In this document: positions 33,087-40,294 of the stretch, in pieces
Layout of the letters: every line of letters begins with the position of its first letter
Position numbering within the stretch: the stretch's first letter is position 1
DNA from: a virus
Reading direction: 5' to 3' (one strand)
Virus record (IMG/VR): IMGVR_UViG_3300048062_000108
Coordinates: 1 to 43,871 of that record
Length of the DNA stretch: 43,871 nucleotides
The notes under the pieces: model-generated
What the model saw: only the letters and a program-made list of their open reading frames with translations
What the model was told of the DNA's origin: nothing
Database searches by the model: none
Translations under genes and position numbers: made by a program

Positions 33087-33629
33087 ATGCCAAGTAAAAG
33101 TAAAGCAAAAGGTAGTTCTTATGAAAGAGAACTAGCAAAATTCTTAAGTGAAAAATATAATGGTAGTTTTGTGCGTGTACCAAATAGTGGTGCATATATA
33201 GGTGGTAGTAATTTCCACAGAGCATCTAACTTAAGCGAAGGACAGGTACGAGGATTTAAAGGAGATATTATACCTCCTGATAACTGGAAATACTTTAACT
33301 GTGAATGCAAGAGTTATGCTGATTTCCCTTTTCATCATTTTTTATATAATAAAAAAATTCCTCTTTTAGAGGGATGGATTAATCAAACCATGGATATTGC
33401 CGAGAACGGCGATGTTAACATTCTTTTTATGAAATTCAATCGTAAGGGAACTTATGTAGCATTCCAAGAACATCTTGTCGGTAAAGGGTGGAGATGTCCT
33501 ATTCATGTGAAATACAATTCAGAGAAATACGGTACTTGGATATTTCTAAGTACAGATGAATTCTGGGAGTATAACACTGAACGATTTGAGTATCACTGTG
33601 TTAGCGGTATTGACGCCCCTTGGCGTTAG
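33087..33629 (+). CDS. PD-(D/E)XK nuclease, Holliday-junction-resolvase-like
   Basis: 180 residues. The N-terminus KGSSYERELAKFL supplies the first-helix Glu13, GFKGDI (57-61) supplies Asp60, and NCECKSY supplies Glu73-x-Lys75. E-D-ExK is the PD-(D/E)XK arrangement with the spacing of the archaeal-type resolvase/RecB-like group. VRVPNSGAYIGGSN before it is typical of such phage proteins. The C-terminal 90 residues carry an unassigned beta-rich domain (GWRCPIHVKYNSEKYGTWIFLSTDEFWEY). It should be a Mg2+-dependent DNA endonuclease, perhaps for junction resolution or host DNA breakdown. Expression is from a perfect sigma70 promoter, hence early. Its stop overlaps a convergent small gene. Confidence 0.82.
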   Translation: MPSKSKAKGSSYERELAKFLSEKYNGSFVRVPNSGAYIGGSNFHRASNLSEGQVRGFKGDIIPPDNWKYFNCECKSYADFPFHHFLYNKKIPLLEGWINQTMDIAENGDVNILFMKFNRKGTYVAFQEHLVGKGWRCPIHVKYNSEKYGTWIFLSTDEFWEYNTERFEYHCVSGIDAPWR

Positions 33630-33757
33630 ATAAAAAACGACATAATCAATAAACCCATAATCAAACCTTTTGTGAAAGCTATCCACGAAAGACCATATGC
33701 GTCTACATTAAATTTCTTTTGCCATTTTTCAGTTTGTTTTTTATGCCACTGAATCAT
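33626..33757 (-). CDS. Small membrane-anchored protein, 43 residues
   Basis: Starts MIQWHKKQTEKWQKKF at the ATG at 33757, chosen because GGAGAATAAC precedes it; an extension to 33829 lacks a ribosome site and overlaps the upstream gene. The N-terminal half is basic and aromatic. Residues 23-43 (SWIAFTKGLIMGLLIMSFFI) are a single membrane helix. I recall similar WHKxQTEKWQKK small proteins in marine T4-like phages, but not a function. It begins 2 bases after the stop of the preceding gene and its 3' end overlaps the nuclease gene tail to tail by 4 bases. Confidence 0.68.
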   Translation of the reverse strand: MIQWHKKQTEKWQKKFNVDAYGLSWIAFTKGLIMGLLIMSFFI

Positions 33758-33758
33758 G

Positions 33759-33977
33759 TTATTCTCCGGTGTTATCCTTACAAGCAACTTTATAGCCTGT
33801 ATAATAAGTTGGTATTTGTCCTGTCTCAATAGCCCATTCTATATATTCTATAGCGGCTATTCGTACACGTTCACATTGTTCCATGGTGTCAAAAGGTCTA
33901 GGCACAAACGCTCCCTGATTAGGGACCATTTCTTGACCATTTGCTAATATAAAAATAATAACCATAAACACTTTCAT
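33759..33977 (-). CDS. Small secreted-type protein with two Cys
   Basis: 72 residues. The first 12 residues (MKVFMVIIFILA) are a short hydrophobic signal-like segment. The remainder is soluble, with Cys35 and Cys66 that could form a disulfide outside the cytoplasm (TMEQCERVRIAAIEYIEWA, YKVACKDN). It may be exported to the periplasm of the host. It is coupled to the 43-residue gene downstream. A CATAAATAC element lies only 5 bases before the ATG, which would give an almost leaderless message, so it may not serve this gene. Confidence 0.65.
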   Translation of the reverse strand: MKVFMVIIFILANGQEMVPNQGAFVPRPFDTMEQCERVRIAAIEYIEWAIETGQIPTYYTGYKVACKDNTGE

Positions 33978-33982
33978 CTAAG

Positions 33983-33990
33983 TATTTATG
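33983..33990 (-). promoter_or_regulatory. Late promoter-like element CATAAATA
   Basis: Leftward CATAAATAC immediately before the start at 33977. The close spacing makes its use doubtful. Confidence 0.35.
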
Positions 33991-34023
33991 GAAAGGTATT
34001 AAAAACTTAACAACTGAGTTAAG

Positions 34024-34239
34024 TTAACCTCCTACATAATTATTTTTAGGGCGAAAGAAGTTTTTTTGAGAATGAATGCGACCTAATAGATTTTGTATTT
34101 CACGCATTTCTTCTCTTAGCTTTTCACTTGTTTCACCTTCGGCTATTGCTAGTCCGCGTCTACCTGCTTTGGCACGTAACGCCTGTTCAATAACTTCTAT
34201 ATCTCTTACTGTTAATTTAAAATTTGTGTTTGGTTTCAT
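34024..34239 (-). CDS. Small hypothetical protein ending YVGG
   Basis: 71 residues from the ATG at 34239; the GTG one codon earlier is an alternative. LTVRDIEVIEQALRAKAGR is followed by a charged helix and NLLGRIHSQKNFFRPKNNYVGG. The LTVxDIExIExAL and LGRIHxQKxFxRPK pattern recurs, as I recall it, in small proteins of marine T4-like phages. No function is known to me. It overlaps the upstream small gene by 23 bases, indicating coupled translation within an early-type cluster. Confidence 0.68.
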   Translation of the reverse strand: MKPNTNFKLTVRDIEVIEQALRAKAGRRGLAIAEGETSEKLREEMREIQNLLGRIHSQKNFFRPKNNYVGG

Positions 34240-34417
34240 CACTGCTACTCTTTACTTTAGTCCAATGAGAATCTTCTGATACGTTACCGATATATTCTTC
34301 GCCTGTTTCCATATCGATAAGTTTATATTTGTTAGGACATTTTGTGTAAACTTTTAACGTAATGGCACATTCTAACTCTTGTGCTTCTTTTCCATTTAGT
34401 AATTTACGTTTTATCAT
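34217..34417 (-). CDS. Small hypothetical protein, 66 residues
   Basis: Start at the ATG at 34417 (MIKRKLLNGKEAQELE) rather than an extension to 34441, which would run deep into the upstream gene. It reads as a small beta-rich domain: CAITLKVYTKCPNKYKLIDMETGEEYIGNVSEDSHWTKVK, in which LIDMETGEEYIG is a hairpin. It overlaps both neighbours. I do not recognise the family. Confidence 0.6.
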   Translation of the reverse strand: MIKRKLLNGKEAQELECAITLKVYTKCPNKYKLIDMETGEEYIGNVSEDSHWTKVKSSSDETKHKF

Positions 34418-34595
34418 TAGTTGGCTTCTTTTTCTTTCCACGTCTGAATTTGTAATTCATTTGACCTTCATCTGTAATTGCACCTGTTGGCATGACAGAA
34501 ATCTTTCCACCTTTGTTTAAGTATTCTTTTATCTGTTTATTTAGTTTTTGCTTTTCTAGTTCTTTTTGTTTGTTTCTATCGATTGGATTAATCAT
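34404..34595 (-). CDS. Small basic protein with GGKIxxxPxGA motif
   Basis: 63 residues. The first half is a Lys/Glu/Gln helix (RNKQKELEKQKLNKQIKEYLNK). The second half has GGKISVMPTGAITDEGQMNYKFRRGKKKK. The helix-KGGKI-x3-P-x-GA layout recurs in small proteins of marine T4-like phages as I remember them, possibly nucleic-acid binding given the charge, but no function is established to my knowledge. It is the first gene after the terminator at 34612-34643, so its expression depends on readthrough or on a promoter I cannot see. Confidence 0.68.
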   Translation of the reverse strand: MINPIDRNKQKELEKQKLNKQIKEYLNKGGKISVMPTGAITDEGQMNYKFRRGKKKKPTNDKT

Positions 34596-34611
34596 ATCAG
34601 GTTCTTTCTTA

Positions 34612-34643
34612 ATAAAAAACCCGACACAGAAGTGCCGGGTTTG
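34612..34643 (-). terminator. Intrinsic terminator of the short RNA
   Basis: 11-base stem AAACCCGGCAC / GTGTCGGGTTT (34617-34642, TTCT loop) followed by T6 on the leftward strand. One pair is G-U leftward but A-C rightward, so it is oriented leftward. Confidence 0.88.
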
Positions 34644-34721
34644 TGTTGCTCTCTGTGTTGAGAAACTAAAGATGCCTAGCTAGATGAGAGAGGTTGAGAG
34701 GAGACACTTGACATCTTTAAT
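34612..34721 (-). ncRNA. Candidate small RNA or attenuator leader, about 110 bases
   Basis: A sigma70 promoter at 34728-34756 and a strong terminator at 34612-34643 bracket a 178-base gap without a gene. The RNA would fold with AAAGATG (34718-34712) pairing CATCTTT (34674-34668). That stem exposes a pyrimidine-rich loop (CTCCTCTCAACCTCTCTC) complementary to GGAG/GAGAG ribosome sites. ACACAGA (34658-34652) can also pair with TCTGTGT in the terminator hairpin (34630-34624). It may act in trans as a small RNA or in cis as an attenuator for the small-gene cluster. Confidence 0.6.
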
Positions 34722-34727
34722 ACTTTA

Positions 34728-34756
34728 ATAATAACAAATACTGAATGGAAAGTCAA
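34728..34756 (-). promoter_or_regulatory. Sigma70 promoter for the short RNA
   Basis: Leftward TTGACT (34756-34751), 17-base spacer, TATTAT (34733-34728): 10 of 12 consensus bases. It is just past the stop of the 85-residue gene, with no gene start for 130 bases. Confidence 0.7.
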
Positions 34757-34774
34757 CACTTTTTTTAACTTTTT

Positions 34775-35032
34775 TTAAATTAAATATTCATCATTTTCAT
34801 TTTCCCAGGAACTAATAATATTTCTAAAACCTAATCCTAAGAAATCATAACTTGGGCTATCGGTTAACAATTCCCATTCTGCGATAACTTCTTCAATTTG
34901 TTCTTTACTTAATGTGTCAGTATCTTCAACTTGAAAATGTTCTTTAATTATACCATCTGCCCAGTCAGTGCATTCACCTTCAAGCCATTCTACCATTTTA
35001 TGTGGTTTGCGTACCATTTTAAATTCAGTCAT
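34775..35032 (-). CDS. Small acidic hypothetical protein after gp46
   Basis: 85 residues, acidic and Trp-rich (VEWLEGECTDWADGIIKEHF, EVIAEWELLTDSPSYDFLGLGFRNIISSWENENDEYLI). It begins 3 bases after the gp46 stop, with AAAGGA in front, so it is the last gene of the gp55-gp47-SDR-gp46 operon. I recall small acidic proteins in this position in related phages but no function. Acidic Trp-containing small proteins can be DNA mimics or partners of nucleases; that is speculation. Confidence 0.7.
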   Translation of the reverse strand: MTEFKMVRKPHKMVEWLEGECTDWADGIIKEHFQVEDTDTLSKEQIEEVIAEWELLTDSPSYDFLGLGFRNIISSWENENDEYLI

Positions 35033-35035
35033 ATT

Positions 35036-36820
35036 TTATCCTTTCGTTTCTTCTATATCAAGTTCATCTTCTTGTGAGAATGATGTAAACCCATTTTCTT
35101 TAATCACATTAAGAACGTTGGTTACACGACCATACAATTCATCTCTATGCGAAACTAAGAATATAGAACGACCTCTTTCACGTTGCATTTTCTTTAATAC
35201 TGCAAGAGAAGCCTCTACACCATTTGTATCCATACCACTATCAATAAGTTCATCAACAAATAAGACATTAATAGTTGAGTATAAAGATTCGAATATATCA
35301 CGGAATGCCCATGATAGACCAAGAATAAGTCTATTACGTTCACCTCTAGATAAGTTATCAAAGTCAAGTTCACGACCTAGTTCTGTAATTTCTACAGACA
35401 AGTCACTCATAAATTTAACTTCATGAGGTAAACCTAATCTATCAAGATACTTTTCTAAACGTGTGTTTAAGAAAGATAAGTTCTGGTCAATAATCTTTTT
35501 ACGAATAAAACTGTCTTTGTTTGTTAACAGTTTCATCAAGAAGTCCTGATGTTCACGATAAGAGTTTAGAGCATTCATTTTAGAATAGTCTAGTTCTTCA
35601 AGTGAACTTTCACGCATTTCTTTAATCTGGTCAGTGTAAGGATCTTCTTGTTTCTTTTTAGTTTCAATTTGTTCCTTGAGTACTGTTACAGAATTTTGAT
35701 GCTCATAAGCATCGTTTAAATTTTCATAGAATACTTTCGGCGGAGAACTAAGTTCTCCAACTTCGGAAATTATTTTTTCGTATTCTTCTAGTTTCTTTTG
35801 ATTTTCTAAAAGGTGTGTTAGAGTTTCACCTAATAAATCTTCTTTCTCTCTTAGAATTTCTTCTTGTTTGTTATCGTGTATATCTTGTCCACATGCAAAG
35901 CATTTGTGGTCTTTAATCTTTTCTATATCACTTCTAACTCGTTTTTCTAAGTCGTTTAATTTTTTATTATCTGCACTAATGCTATCAATCCAACTGTTAG
36001 CACTATCTAATTTAGATTTGTTTTCAGTATATTCGTTTAGTAATTGATGATTAGCAATTTCTTGCTTGATATCAACATGTGAAAGACTATCGAAACCATT
36101 TTCTAGTTCTTGTAATTCATTGTCATGTTTATCTTTCCAGATACGTTGTCTACGTTCAATATCTGTAATACTTTTTAAGATACGTGAGTTAGCATCTTCT
36201 TTCGCTTTGAGGTTATATTCTTCGTCTTTGATTTCGTCTTTTGTTTCTTTGATTACTTCTTTAAGTGCCTCTGCTTTACGAGACAATTCAGTAATACCCA
36301 AAAGTTCTTCAATCAATTCACGTTGGTCATTCGCTCTCATGCTCAAGAACGGTTCTGTGTATGTGTTTAACGCAACAACATGTTTGAACATTGCATGAGA
36401 GATACCTATGATAGAATCTACTTCTGTTTGAGTTTGGCGCATTTCGCCTTGTGCTTCGTCTACTGAGTCATTTAAATCAATGCCGTCTCGCATTAAACGA
36501 AATACGTTTGGTCTACGACCACGTTCAATTCTGTATTGACTTCCGTTGTATTCAAAGTCAATCGTAACAAGCATGTTTTTAGCATTTGTCTTGTTAATTA
36601 AATTATCTTTTCTGATGTTTGTAAGAGCATTTCCATATAAACCATATGATAGAGCATTGATAAGAGTGGTCTTACCAGTACCGTTACGGGAACCGTCACC
36701 ACCCAAGTCTACGTTATTACCTAGAACAAGTGTAAGATTGTCTCGTTCTAAATCTACGGCTTGAGTTACGTTCCCTACACTCATAAAGTTTCGGATAGTA
36801 ATGTTTTTAATCTTTAACAA
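35036..36820 (-). CDS. 46: Recombination endonuclease subunit, SMC-like ATPase (T4 gp46)
   Basis: 594 residues (T4 gp46: 560). N-terminal ITIRNFMSVGN then Walker A in SRNGTGKTTLINALSYGLYG (about 44-61), preceded by an unusual Gly/Asp loop. A long coiled coil has the zinc hook Cys307-FA-Cys310. The C-terminal half has the ABC signature LSRGERNRLILGLSWAFRD and Walker B NVLFVDELIDSGMD. With gp47 it forms the Rad50/Mre11-type complex that resects DNA ends for recombination-dependent replication and helps degrade host DNA. The start is TTG at 36820 after AGAGG. The next ATG would remove the first strand. It overlaps the SDR gene by 7 bases. Confidence 0.95.
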   Translation of the reverse strand: MLKIKNITIRNFMSVGNVTQAVDLERDNLTLVLGNNVDLGGDGSRNGTGKTTLINALSYGLYGNALTNIRKDNLINKTNAKNMLVTIDFEYNGSQYRIERGRRPNVFRLMRDGIDLNDSVDEAQGEMRQTQTEVDSIIGISHAMFKHVVALNTYTEPFLSMRANDQRELIEELLGITELSRKAEALKEVIKETKDEIKDEEYNLKAKEDANSRILKSITDIERRQRIWKDKHDNELQELENGFDSLSHVDIKQEIANHQLLNEYTENKSKLDSANSWIDSISADNKKLNDLEKRVRSDIEKIKDHKCFACGQDIHDNKQEEILREKEDLLGETLTHLLENQKKLEEYEKIISEVGELSSPPKVFYENLNDAYEHQNSVTVLKEQIETKKKQEDPYTDQIKEMRESSLEELDYSKMNALNSYREHQDFLMKLLTNKDSFIRKKIIDQNLSFLNTRLEKYLDRLGLPHEVKFMSDLSVEITELGRELDFDNLSRGERNRLILGLSWAFRDIFESLYSTINVLFVDELIDSGMDTNGVEASLAVLKKMQRERGRSIFLVSHRDELYGRVTNVLNVIKENGFTSFSQEDELDIEETKG

Positions 36821-37419
36821 ACGTTTACCTCTCTTGCAAATGATCCTGTTTGAATAGGATCTAAACTGATTTCATTGATATTAACATAATCTGGTTGATT
36901 AATCAACCATAAAATAACTTCTGCAATATACTCAACATCGATTAGCTTTCTATCAGGATGTTTTTTCATTACACTTGCGGTTGTTAAACTTCCGGGTGAC
37001 ACACAAGTAGTTTTAATATTTGAACCACCCATTGTCATGTATGTTAAATCTCTGTTATAATCTCTTAATGCTTTCTTTTCTGTTGGATATCTCCATGTTC
37101 TACCTTTAACACCTGTATCGGCAGTAGAACCCATATGAATTAAGTATGCAGAATGTTCTGCATCTTTGCATTTATTGTAGACTTGTTCAGCAATCATTAT
37201 TTGATGAAATTTCCACAATGCAGAATTGTTTATAAAGATATCATATTTGTTTTCTACAAAATATTCAGCAAGTCGTTGTTGTTCTTCTGCTTTTTCTAAA
37301 GCCCAACCATTGCTACGACTGACAGTAGTATAGCTAATATTATCCATACTATCAAAAAGATTACATATCGCTTGACAAAGCCCATAGTCTCTGTTTCCTG
37401 TTATTAAAACTGTTTTCAT
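36814..37419 (-). CDS. Short-chain dehydrogenase/reductase-like protein
   Basis: 201 residues, slightly shorter than typical SDRs (about 250). The cofactor-binding turn is TGNRDYGLCQAI (7-18), a variant of TGxxxGxG. The NNSA block (64-67) corresponds to NNAG. Ser98 precedes Y111-PTE-K115, the catalytic YxxxK, and CVSPGSLTT is the family's PG motif after the sixth strand. It should bind NAD(P)(H) and reduce or oxidise a small carbonyl or sugar substrate that I cannot name. It lies exactly between gp47 and gp46 with a 1-base gap on one side and a 7-base overlap on the other, so it is made with the recombination complex. Confidence 0.82.
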   Translation of the reverse strand: MKTVLITGNRDYGLCQAICNLFDSMDNISYTTVSRSNGWALEKAEEQQRLAEYFVENKYDIFINNSALWKFHQIMIAEQVYNKCKDAEHSAYLIHMGSTADTGVKGRTWRYPTEKKALRDYNRDLTYMTMGGSNIKTTCVSPGSLTTASVMKKHPDRKLIDVEYIAEVILWLINQPDYVNINEISLDPIQTGSFAREVNVC

Positions 37420-37420
37420 A

Positions 37421-38437
37421 TTACAAATTCTGGTATAGTTCTACGAGTACTTTTTTATTAAAGCTACCGTTATCGTCAATAGAATTCAACTGAGAGATAA
37501 CAATTTCATCAATCGTTTCAAAATGTATCTCAGCACCAGTATCTTCTTCGTGTTGTGCATTTTTCATTTGTTGTAACGTTATGTCTCGCAAGTCATAAGT
37601 TTCAATAAAGGTATCTTTAATGAAGTTTGCTTCTTCATATGATATATCAATATCTAGTGAAATTCTTGCATTTGTTTTTGGCAGTAAAATTTCACTGGGA
37701 TTTTTAAGTAAGGAAGACAACGTGACATTTCGGTATTTAGGAGCATTGGGCCATGCAAAGAATTCGGGTTCTTTATCCCACTCTAAAAACATCCAACCTC
37801 GTTCATCGTCCCATGAATCTGAAAAGTTGTGTGGGAATGCATTGCCCGTATATATCACGTTGCCTTTTATTTGTCGATGATGAAAATGTCCTGAAAACAC
37901 ATAGTCTTGATGTTTGAACATTTCACTTTTTAAACCACCATGATCCGGCATTTCAACCATCGCATTAAGTTTAAATGTCGGGAGTTCAAAGTGTCCAAAC
38001 ATATACTTTGATTTTATCTTCGGAATTTTTTTCCACTCATCACCAACTAACCAACTGACAAATGTAACATCACCTTGAGTGAGTACATTGTCAATCAGAA
38101 TAATGTTAGGTAGTTCTTTTGCAAACTCTACTGAGTTTACATCACGTGTTTCACGATAAAATAAATCGTGATTACCTAAAATAAAATAAACTTTATCAAA
38201 AGCGTTGTTTAGTTTTCTGAGTCCATCTAGTGAATACTTCATAGTTGAAATATTCAAACTAGCACGATTATGATGCCAGTCGCCACCAAATATACAGGTT
38301 TCACAACCTTTTGCTTTGGCTTCTTCGATAAACCAGTCTATAAATTCGTCACAATCTTCATTATGCCACTTTGCGTTGTTACGCATACCATAGTGAATAT
38401 CAGTGAACCAAGCCGCTTTGTTGAAAAGATTAGTCAT
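37421..38437 (-). CDS. 47: Recombination endonuclease subunit, Mre11-like (T4 gp47)
   Basis: 338 residues, matching T4 gp47 (339). Calcineurin-type phosphoesterase motifs are all present: FTDIHYG (D13, H15), GGDWHH (51-56), LGNHD (87-91), a central FGHFE, and SGHFHH near residue 180, which bind two Mn2+ ions. The C-terminal region contacts gp46. The complex processes double-strand ends. The gene starts inside the end of gp55 (8-base overlap) and is expressed from the same early operon. Confidence 0.95.
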   Translation of the reverse strand: MTNLFNKAAWFTDIHYGMRNNAKWHNEDCDEFIDWFIEEAKAKGCETCIFGGDWHHNRASLNISTMKYSLDGLRKLNNAFDKVYFILGNHDLFYRETRDVNSVEFAKELPNIILIDNVLTQGDVTFVSWLVGDEWKKIPKIKSKYMFGHFELPTFKLNAMVEMPDHGGLKSEMFKHQDYVFSGHFHHRQIKGNVIYTGNAFPHNFSDSWDDERGWMFLEWDKEPEFFAWPNAPKYRNVTLSSLLKNPSEILLPKTNARISLDIDISYEEANFIKDTFIETYDLRDITLQQMKNAQHEEDTGAEIHFETIDEIVISQLNSIDDNGSFNKKVLVELYQNL

Positions 38438-39302
38438 TGTCTGCGTATATCTCTTTGATTGTCTCTGTTGGCATTTGGTCGTCTGTAATTCTTGTTTTAA
38501 TTACTTTCTGCCATCTTTCTTGAGACTTCATTTCATGTTCTAACTGTCTAGTCCAACTTGGCATCTGACCTGATTTCTCTAATAGGTCATCACGTATGCC
38601 TTGATTTTTCTTTTCAGTGTTTAAAACACGTGTAAATGAATTGTTAACTGCCGCGGTGTAATATGCAAATGGATTGTCTGATTTTGCTTCGTTAAATTGT
38701 AAACCAATTTGTGTAAGTTGCAATAATGCTTGTCCACGCATTTCATCAATGTATGTGTAACCACGCCAGTTACTTCTTTGAGAATAACGCTCTACTAGTT
38801 TAATATACATGTTGGCAAGTTTCGCTGTGATTTTGCCAGCTTGTAAATCAAACTCTTTGTTTTTGTTATGATGTGAAATAGCCACTTCTCTGAACTTTCT
38901 TCCGTCTAAAACATAATGTTTGAATGGAGGAAAGTTTAGCTTGACTTTGTGGTCAGCTATTGTCTTTGGATTGTTCTTTCTTCCGGGTTCATCAGGGATA
39001 TGGTCAAATGTCATAACTCTGAATATCAAACTGTTTTTATCGATTGATTCTGGATCAACTAAAAAGTCAGATTGTCTTTTCTTTTTGTCTTCGTTTAGTT
39101 CCCAGGCTAGTTTTTGCATTCTATCTGCCCGGTTTTGTTGTGCTTGAGGGATAGCGTCACGAATTTCGCTTGTTCCATCAACTATAATATCGTATTGATG
39201 ATATGCTTCTCGGTCTTCATACCAAGTGTAATTACCCTTTGAGGTATGGATTTCCTTAAGCATATCTTTGTTGTTTAAATAATTTTGACCTCTACGTGCC
39301 AT
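38430..39302 (-). CDS. 55: Late-transcription sigma factor (T4 gp55-like)
   Basis: 290 residues (T4 gp55: 185), so it has an N-terminal extension. The core KLVERYSQRSNWRGYTYIDEMRGQALLQLTQIGLQFNEAKSDNPFAYYTAAVNNSFTRVLNTEKKNQGIRDDLLE (about residues 185-260) is the sigma region 2-like signature of gp55 in marine T4-like phages. gp55 replaces host sigma on RNA polymerase and recognises the TATAAATA-type late octamer seen repeatedly here. A TTGACA-N18-TATAAT promoter and AGGAGC ribosome site lie directly upstream, as expected for an early regulator. It leads the operon containing gp47, SDR and gp46. Confidence 0.95.
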   Translation of the reverse strand: MARRGQNYLNNKDMLKEIHTSKGNYTWYEDREAYHQYDIIVDGTSEIRDAIPQAQQNRADRMQKLAWELNEDKKKRQSDFLVDPESIDKNSLIFRVMTFDHIPDEPGRKNNPKTIADHKVKLNFPPFKHYVLDGRKFREVAISHHNKNKEFDLQAGKITAKLANMYIKLVERYSQRSNWRGYTYIDEMRGQALLQLTQIGLQFNEAKSDNPFAYYTAAVNNSFTRVLNTEKKNQGIRDDLLEKSGQMPSWTRQLEHEMKSQERWQKVIKTRITDDQMPTETIKEIYADND

Positions 39303-39325
39303 GGTTTTGCTCCTATTAATACTTT

Positions 39326-39355
39326 ATTATATACTATTTTGAATGCACTTGTCAA
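39326..39355 (-). promoter_or_regulatory. Sigma70 promoter for gp55
   Basis: Leftward TTGACA (39355-39350), 18-base spacer, TATAAT (39331-39326): 12 of 12 bases with a slightly long spacer. Leader about 17 bases. Confidence 0.85.
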
Positions 39356-39395
39356 GTGAAATATGAACTTTTTTAAACTACGAACTTTATATAAC

Positions 39396-39403
39396 GATAA
39401 ATA
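39396..39403 (+). promoter_or_regulatory. Late promoter element GATAAATA for the baseplate genes
   Basis: Rightward CGATAAATACAC, 21 bases before the ATG at 39424 and about 40 bases from the divergent gp55 early promoter. Confidence 0.72.
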
Positions 39404-39423
39404 CACAAAAGAAGGAGAATTTA

Positions 39424-39996
39424 ATGGCTGATAATTTATATCTTGAACCACAACCGGTTTACATGTCAGACCCAAGTGGTAGGTTGGCGGCAACTGGACT
39501 TACAAGAGTACAGTTTCCTTATACTCCTACGGTCAGTGTTATCACACAAACTGGTTATAGTTCGTATGATTTGGCACATTCTAATTTTCAACAACGTGCA
39601 TTTGAAATGGCATCAAACACTGAATTTAACATGGCGGCTCCGATTATTATTCGTAGTGAGGAAGAAGCAAGAACAGTGTTAGCAATGGGTCAGTTTTTTA
39701 GAGGCGCTTTAAAGATGAACTTTGGTAAGTTCGAACAAAATCCCGGTCTCCCACCGCCTGTATTACGTTTTTATGCACATGGCATATATGAAAACGTTCC
39801 GGTATTGATTCGTGATTTTACATGGAACTTAGACCAAGATGTTGACTATATATCTCTTTCATCAGGCGAAAGAGTTCCGGTACAACAAACATTTGTTTTA
39901 TCTTTAACAACAACATACTCTCCAAAGAACGTAAGAGAGAACTTCACAATGAGAGATTTCTTAAGTGGTAATTTAAAAAGTAAGGGGTATATTTAA
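39424..39996 (+). CDS. 48: Baseplate tail tube cap protein (gp48-like)
   Basis: 190 residues, much shorter than T4 gp48 (364). It opens MADNLYLEPQPVYMSDPSGR. The second half has the tube-type pattern PPPVLRFYAHGIYENVPVLIRDFTWNLDQDVDYISL, VPVQQTFVLSLTTTYSP and KNVRENFTMRDF, which resembles the C-terminal domain of gp48 and the gp19/gp54 family. gp48 caps the baseplate hub and starts tube growth. The gene is followed by gp53 with a 1-base TAATG overlap and has a good GAAGGAG site. gp54 is the main alternative, since a gp54-like candidate also lies beside gp19. Confidence 0.6.
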   Translation: MADNLYLEPQPVYMSDPSGRLAATGLTRVQFPYTPTVSVITQTGYSSYDLAHSNFQQRAFEMASNTEFNMAAPIIIRSEEEARTVLAMGQFFRGALKMNFGKFEQNPGLPPPVLRFYAHGIYENVPVLIRDFTWNLDQDVDYISLSSGERVPVQQTFVLSLTTTYSPKNVRENFTMRDFLSGNLKSKGYI

Positions 39997-40289
39997 TGTC
40001 TTATGATCCAACATCTCCTTGGAAGAAAACAGGGTTAATAAAAAATAAAGTACTGGATATTATGAATAATGTTTATCTGGAGTTTGATCCTTTAGATGAA
40101 CTATATACTGTACCACAGCATTATGACATGAGACCAGACTTGTGTAGCTATGAATTGTACGGCACTTCAAAATATTGGTGGATTTTTGCAAAAAGAAACC
40201 CTGACATTATAGAAGATCCTATAAGAGATTTTTCTGTTGGTACTCGAATTAGAATACCTAGCAAAGCATCAATAGACGATATGAAGTAA
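39996..40289 (+). CDS. 53: Baseplate wedge protein (T4 gp53-like)
   Basis: 97 residues, about half of T4 gp53 (196). It contains the conserved core YDMRPDLCSYELYGTSKYWWIFAKRNPDII followed by IRDFSVGTRIRIPS, the LysM-like segment shared by gp53 and the small tail protein gpX family. In T4, gp53 joins the inner baseplate, binding wedge to hub. The N-terminal YDPTSPWKKTG is short and the T4-specific remainder is absent. It overlaps gp48 by 1 base and is 5 bases from the following hub gene, forming one late operon. Confidence 0.85.
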   Translation: MSYDPTSPWKKTGLIKNKVLDIMNNVYLEFDPLDELYTVPQHYDMRPDLCSYELYGTSKYWWIFAKRNPDIIEDPIRDFSVGTRIRIPSKASIDDMK

Positions 40290-40294
40290 GTACA

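Noticed and set aside
34702-34732. Rightward TTGACA followed by TAATAA
   Set aside because: Spacing and -10 are poor and it faces opposing genes; the leftward TTGACT-N17-TATTAT pair in the same gap is better and has a terminator after it.
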